Shown here: one piece after another, positions 58,855 to 64,000 of the stretch | Position numbering within the stretch: the first letter of the stretch is position 1 | Layout of the letters: the number at the start of each line of letters is the position of its first letter | Assembly: GCA_003008705.1 (NCBI GenBank) | Contig: PDUO01000003.1 | Coordinates: forward strand, 1,868,793-1,932,792 | Source: Pezicula radicicola | Lineage: Eukaryota > Ascomycota > Leotiomycetes > Helotiales > Dermateaceae | Direction: 5' to 3' | DNA length: 64,000 nucleotides | Made by a program: the position numbers and the translations under genes | Notes under the pieces: generated by a model | Databases searched by the model: none | Told to the model about the DNA's origin: nothing | The model's input: only the letters and a program-made list of their open reading frames with translations

Positions 58855-59241
58855 TAGATGAAGCCAGCAGGGCGGTAAGGATGAATGATTCTTGTTTAAG
58901 TTGAGGCAGCCCGGGGCGCTTATTTTAGATAAGGCCAGTAGGGCGGTAAGGATGAATGATTGATTCTTGTTTGAGTTGAGGGCAGCCAGGGGCGCTTATT
59001 TTACGAAGGTGCGGGGGTAAGTTTTTTCTTACCGCCATACAGGGGTTTATGTCGGGCAGAATAATTACCACCAAGTCGAGGTGTACACAGAGGAATGCAC
59101 CCCGGCCAGCACCCCTGTATGTTGTCCCGAAGAAGGCGGTAAGTAAAACATTACCCCGAGTACCTTCGTAGATGAGGCCAGCAGGGCGGTAAGGATGAAT
59201 GATTCTTGTTTCAGTTGAGGCAGCCCAGGGCGCTTATTTCA
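58855..59241. repeat. Three-copy tandem repeat (about 72-78 bp units), third copy displaced by an insertion
   Basis: Units begin TAGATGAGGCCAGCAGGGCG, run through GGATGAATGATTCTTG and end GGGCGCTTATTT. Copies start at 58855, 58926 and 59169. Copies 1 and 2 abut; copies 2 and 3 are split by the foldback element at 59004-59168. Confidence 0.85.
59004..59168. mobile_element. 165-bp foldback MITE with TA target duplication
   Basis: The left end is CGAAGGTGCGGGGGTAA and the reverse complement of the right end is CGAAGGTACTCGGGGTAA. Both run on to CTTACCGCC, then to ATACAGGGGT-type inner arms. TA lies on each side (59002-59003 and 59169-59170). The neighbouring tandem-repeat junction at 58926 shows the empty site with one TA. 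Confidence 0.8.
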
Positions 59242-59739
59242 GATGAGGCGCTTATTACCCTGTAGATCAGTCACGTGACCGCTTATCGCGTTTCACAAAT
59301 TCAGGCTAACCGCCTACAGATAAATATGAACAAATAAAAACAACACAACAAACAAACACACATACTCAACGTTGATAATGTAGCACTAATGTAGCTGAGT
59401 CACCGAAGACCGCTGAACTAGACATCCTGCACTCTTCGATCCTAGACAGTAGAGCTTTATGGTTGCAATCCTTGGCGCTTAAACCAATGAGCCTTGTAAC
59501 CGCCCAAGGTCAGGCCACAGTAGGTTGTCGCGACGGTCTCTTCAGTTTGTGACTGAGATGCCAGCCAATCATTTCCTAAACACTCTAGCTGCGCTGAAGT
59601 AGTGTTCTTCTATGGTGCGTTGTTTTGAAGATATAAAGGTCAAGTTCCCGTTTCTAGATATGCTTCTCTTTCCTTATGCCCCTAGCCATCTCTCCAATAC
59701 AAATTCTTCTACTATCGCTACTCTTACTTCGTTACAGCA
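59242..59739. other. Intergenic region, no gene seen
   Basis: About 500 nt. A CACGTG E-box in GTCACGTGAC is at 59271-59280. Otherwise nothing recognised. Confidence 0.45.
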
Positions 59740-60464
59740 ATGTCCAGCTCTAGCCGCAGCAACTCCACCCAGAACTTCCGTCCGGAATACTTCGTCCATA
59801 CCACTAGCTCTCAACAAGAACAGTATCGACAAGACCAAGCCAATTACACCAGAGTGCCTCGAGATGCTTATCAGGACATTTCTCGGCATTCTGAGAGAGT
59901 GGATAACCGTACACAGCAATGGGAACAGAGATCCCAGGAACGAATAAAGGCATGGGAAGAAACCGAGACTGCTCGGAGGGAAAGACGGGACAGAACTGAT
60001 CCCGACATCCGATACCGTAAGTCAAAACCACCTACCAGGGGCTCGGCGTCTTCAAACTACTATTCAGGCACTAAGACATAGCTTTCATAGTCCGAAACAA
60101 AAAAAACCGTGAGGAACACGCCCTAGCGAAACTGGATCATGCACAGCAGGATTATATGAACGCGTTGGGGCGGGCTGGCGGTCATGACACTATTAACAGA
60201 ATTCAGAGAAACAGGATCCCAGAGATGTCAGTTTACATTCCCTACCTTGCAGGACTGCCTTTTGCTATTCAGTGACACTAGTTTTATTCTGCCTCCTAAG
60301 TCTGAGCTTTTCTAAATACAAAAATACAAAAACTAATTGTAATTTTTTTTAATAGTTCTAATTACACTGCACCGGCTGAGATCCAGAACAACGTTGGCCG
60401 TCACGCCGATTATCGTCCAGTGGAGCTTCCTGGTACTCGTGAATACTGGCAACATCGTCGCTAA
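59740..60464 (+). CDS. Uncharacterised polar three-exon protein
   Basis: Exons 59740-60016, 60082-60226 and 60356-60464 encode 176 aa; an alternative acceptor at 60090 would remove three residues. All joins are GT-AG and keep frame, which supports a real gene. The protein is very polar: a Ser/Asn-rich start, a Gln/Arg/Glu stretch (RTQQWEQRSQERIKAWEE) that may be a coiled coil, AKLDHAQQDYMNALGRAG, and a C-terminus PVELPGTREYWQHRR. No transmembrane segment, signal peptide or known domain is seen. Function unknown. It is next to a TA-flanked foldback element and tandem repeats. Confidence 0.55.
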
Positions 60465-61248
60465 AGATTGTTCTTTATTTATTGTTAGATGCGTTGTTTT
60501 CCTCGTCATTTATTGGATATATTGGTCGTGTTGGCAGTCTCATCTTTGTCAAGCTGGTCCTCTGTCTCAGCTTCTCTTATTTACATTGGATTGTTTTCTT
60601 TTACTTTGCTTTGGCTTAAGTTGCACTTTTGTATCATTTCCTTATAGCCCATTTAAATGTTTTCTATTGAATTAAATTGTTTTTATCTTAAGTAGTGAAC
60701 TGTTTTGCCGTGCTTTGATTCTGTATCTTGGGTATATGCTGTTACGCGTGAGCAGCGTCTAACCAGAGCGGCGACGCTAACTAACTACATTGAAAGCGAG
60801 ATTGAATCAGTTTCGCCGCAGATTACCTACAATAACGTCGCGTATGTGCACGCACACGCTATGGCAAGGCGAAGAACCTGTGCTGATATGATTTGAAGTG
60901 GCCTTCGAACAACTGTTCAGCTTAATGTTGAGTGGGGCTCTTGGAGATAGAATAAACCGAATCGATGTCTTGTTTCATATTCCTGGAATAAGCAATCCAC
61001 TGGTAGGAGGTGTGGTTGGGACAAGACCATCTACCAGGCGAGATATTTAATTGTTATCCACTAACTCTTTTCTAATACAGCGGTAGTTTCATCTCATAGA
61101 AAGCAGGGCCACATATTTCATAATGTTTGTCTATCCGAGTGCTACTTTTAACTCCATAGAATTGCAATTCATTAGTTGCCCTGATCACCCAACCCATGTA
61201 AGTTATTTCATGGACTGCATCCTTGGTTCTCAGCAATCCCAAATACCT
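60465..61248. other. Intergenic region, no firm gene
   Basis: About 780 nt. A 63-codon frame at 60705-60896 (VTREQRLTRAATLTNYIES) has natural-looking composition but no support from family or splicing. I do not call it. Confidence 0.4.
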
Positions 61249-62897
61249 CTATTCAAACGTCACCGAAATCTTGCATCCATTGTAGCTTGAAGTGACAAGC
61301 TCCATCCGCTCAGTCCAAGGCTTTGAGTCCCGTGGCTCAATACTCTTGATATGCTGCATCATGCGAATGGTTGTATATGAGGCTTCAGTTAGAGCATATT
61401 GTTCTAATCCAACATTAATTCAACGAAGTAGAAGGGGAGGAAAGGGAAGACTCACGCCCGAGGCAGATTCTTGGGCCCCCATTAAATGGAAGATATTCCC
61501 ACGTAGGTTTGATCTCCTCCCACCTCTCGGGTACGAACTCATCTGCATCCTCACCGAAGAGATCCTTCCGTCTATGCATGGACCAGGTATTCCACATGAC
61601 CTCGCCGTCCTTGGGAATAAAAATGGGGGATTTGCCGTCCGGCCCACCTCCGACAGGTATAGTCGTGTCTCTCAGCGCCGTCCGGGCGTTGATGGGAAGA
61701 ACTGGATACAGCCTTAAGGTTTCACTAAGAACCCACCGCAGGTACTTCATTTTCCCAATTTCCTGATACGTCGGTGGCCTACCCTCCAACTTATCAACTT
61801 CTGCCTTGAGCTTTGCCCAGACGTCCGGCCGTCGCGCCAGTATAAACCAGGTGTTGCTAAGGAGAACAGCAGTAGTGTCACGTCCGGCAATCAAAACATT
61901 CATCGTCTCCCAGCGCAACACTAGCGGATCATTTGTGTTTTTGGCAACTTCTTGTAAGAAGACGTACCGCCCACCTTCCCTATCAGGCCCTCCCTTCTCT
62001 TCAGCCTCCTTAAAAGACGCCAATGCCTTTTGGACATAGGAGTCTATGAAATCATGCACAGTCTTGAGACTAGCCCTAAATTTCTTCTCCGACAGGAATA
62101 GTGACAGGAATGGCCCCAGGATATCTCGTATGAGCATTTCCCCCTGCGCGGCATCCAAGGCCTTCGCAAAGCTCGAATTTGCATCGTCATTGTCGTCCTC
62201 GCGCAACGAGTCACAGGAAGTCCCGAAGAGCAGATGTGTTGTGGAGTCTACTGTGAGCCGGCAGAATAGATCTTGCAGGTCAATAGTGTCCCCGTTTCGT
62301 GGCACCAGTGCGAGGAGATTTTGGATATGTCTCTCGAACATGGGAAGGTTGTCGGATAGGTTCTGGGTGAGGTTTGGACGGAGGAGTTGTCGTGAGCGCT
62401 AAATTATATAAACAGTTTTTCTCAATACAGGTCTCAACATCGATGAGAGGACTTGAATTTGCAAATACCTTCCAGGGAGTGCCCTCAGTTGTAAAAATTC
62501 CATGTCCTACGAGAGGTCCCAGAAAATGCTGCCTCCTAGGACCCAGCCCAAAATCTGCGAATTTTGAGGACAAAACCGTCTGCACATTGTCCGGCTCAAT
62601 TGTTTGAATTTCAGGCATCATCAAAACCTTCATGTTCACAGTAGTGGCATAGTCCTCGTAGATGGTATGATAGCGATCCAGCAGATTTCGGTTCCTCAAA
62701 GCGTTTAAACCTCGAATAAGAAAGTCTATTCCGAAGATTGGATCCCAAGCCGGCACTTTGAAGGCAGGTTTGCATCCCAGCTGCTCAGCCTTGCGCCTGC
62801 GTTCGCGACGTACAATCAGTTCCTGGATGCTGGCGTAGCAGATAAAGACACAAATTACAATAAAAGGCCACGATTGTATAACAGCAGGCGTCTTCAT
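61249..62897 (-). CDS. Cytochrome P450, CYP52-like
   Basis: Exons on the minus strand are 62897-62469, 62398-61456 and 61403-61249, encoding 508 aa. An N-terminal membrane anchor (FIVICVFICYASIQEL) precedes the P450 fold. Landmarks: the I-helix AGRDTT (LIAGRDTTAVLLSNTWF), ExxR in SETLRLYPVLPINAR, FVPERWEE and the heme loop FNGGPRICLGQQYALTEA with C455 as the thiolate ligand. The FNGGPRICLGQQ loop is typical of the CYP52/CYP63 alkane and fatty-acid omega-hydroxylases. The final intron splits the codon right after the heme loop, a common position. It is probably an ER enzyme oxidising a long alkyl chain. Confidence 0.92.
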
Positions 62898-63660
62898 GCT
62901 GGGCTACGATGGTGTTGTTTCTCTCGTATACACGAAACGATTGTGGTATAGAACCCGTGACGGACGAGTAAGAGGGAAAAACACGAAATGGAGAACTCTA
63001 GCAGGAGTAAATCACGTAGAGAAGAGTATAATGGGGGAAAGCGGAACACGTCAGTTAACCTAATCAGCTGTTAAACCTCTAACTACAGTCAGTCGTATAG
63101 TACCGCTTATTACGGCTTGTTAATACCTAATAATAGACCACTAATAAAGTATAAAACGTGGTTGTCAAACTTGAACAAATTAAACAATATTTGAAAAGTA
63201 CATAAAAGTATCGTATACAACCCCAGTAACTGATAACGCTGTGCCTCTATAGTACTTGTACAGCTGACAACGGGATTTGACCTAATTCTGGAATTGATAC
63301 TTCAGACTGTATCATTTGACGTAAGAACATTGCTGACTGCTCTCGCAACTACTATTATCTACATGGCGGAAGTGCGGAATCATGTCACCTCTTTGTAGTT
63401 TGAGGTCAATGCTTCTATTGGCCCTGTTGATTTAATTGGTGTATTTATTGTGCAGTACAAAGTATGTCGTTTACTAAACTTGATATTACACAAGTAAGCA
63501 GAGGATTTTCTGTTTATAGAGCCACCCCTCCTGCCCTCGGTACCAAGTAGTCAAAAACCTTATCTCTCCAGGTACAGAATCACCCCTGCCGTATTATTCC
63601 TTGTTGGGTATATGTTTTATAACGGTTAGCAAAGCTCGACTTATCTGGCATTAAAACGTA
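62898..63660. other. Intergenic region, no gene seen
   Basis: The P450 promoter and about 700 nt of AT-leaning sequence with no frame. Confidence 0.5.
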
Positions 63661-63683
63661 GCTGCTTTATAATCTGTCTTTAA

Positions 63684-63940
63684 GGCAGAAAGCCTACAAT
63701 TACAGGCTGCATACCCTATACTTACAGGCTATGTGCCCTATAATTATAGTAGTTGTAAAATAGTATGGGTAAAAAAAAAAGCTGGGCATTATTGAGTATT
63801 ATTAAAAAAATTATAGTGCTGTATCGCCTATATTTCTAGGGCGCATAGCCCATAATTATAGGGTACGTAGCCTGTAGCATAGGGCTTATAGCCTGTAGTT
63901 GTAGGTATGCCCCTACCTGTAATTATAGGGCTTATAAGTA
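63684..63940. repeat. Inverted clusters of a 22-bp unit
   Basis: A unit close to TACAGGCTAYGTRCCCTATA is repeated twice in direct orientation at about 63702-63747 and about four times in inverse orientation at about 63836-63935. The two clusters face each other across about 85 bp of A/T-rich sequence. Confidence 0.6.
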
Positions 63941-64000
63941 GAAAGATAATAATCTGTACAGGCGTAGATAGCGAGGTCAAAGAAACAACGGCAGATTCGG
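63941..64000. other. Window end, nothing recognised
   Basis: The last 60 nt carry no identifiable feature. Confidence 0.4.

Noticed and set aside
63684..63940. CRISPR-like array interpretation of the 22-bp units
   Set aside because: The genome is fungal, units are imperfect, adjacent and inverted, and there are no unique spacers.

Overview
The window is nuclear DNA of a filamentous ascomycete (Pezizomycotina). The evidence is short spliceosomal introns (mostly 46-70 nt), Zn2Cys6 and C2H2 regulators with the fungal-specific TF domain, HET and 2EXR genes, and AT-rich degenerate islands that look like repeat-induced point mutation. The species cannot be told from the sequence. One ambiguous base lies in a poly-C run near 31885.

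Left region (1-29 kb) is a dense block of sugar and sugar-acid metabolism. It holds a sugar MFS porter (5' truncated by the window), an aldo-keto reductase fused to a RidA-fold domain, an amidohydrolase, a DAL5-type anion MFS transporter, a Zn2Cys6 regulator, an IlvD/Edd-type sugar-acid dehydratase, a secreted pectate-lyase-like enzyme, an Ldh2-family dehydrogenase, a C2H2 regulator, a medium-chain alcohol dehydrogenase and a second sugar MFS porter. Dehydrogenase, possible lactonase, dehydratase and reductase types, plus porters and two regulators, suggest a non-phosphorylating oxidative route for a cell-wall sugar or uronate. The substrate is inferred only.

Middle region (29-46 kb) has housekeeping genes in degenerating DNA: Mn superoxide dismutase divergent from the GINS subunit Psf3, and a macrodomain-SirTM sirtuin fusion. 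Around them are one intact HET gene, two broken HET copies, a broken 2EXR gene and a hAT-like non-autonomous element with mutated 8-bp target duplications.

Right region (46-63 kb) has lipid-flavoured genes: a DHA2 exporter, a cyclopropane-fatty-acid-synthase-like methyltransferase, an 881-aa tandem alpha-oxoamine synthase whose second half lacks the PLP lysine, and a CYP52-like P450. A CCA-adding tRNA nucleotidyltransferase and a small three-exon unknown gene lie between them. The oxoamine synthase resembles the Fum8/SphA type that condenses a long acyl chain with an amino acid. No polyketide synthase is inside the window.

Several short non-autonomous elements were found by eye: a TA-flanked MITE at 17.7-18.1 kb, a hairpin at 20.3 kb, the hAT-like element at 30.2 kb, a family of about 56-bp palindromes at 42.8 and 56.7 kb, a 165-bp TA-flanked foldback inserted in a three-copy tandem repeat at 59 kb, and inverted clusters of a 22-bp unit at 63.7 kb. 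All exon boundaries were read by hand from GT/AG signals, frame and family conservation.
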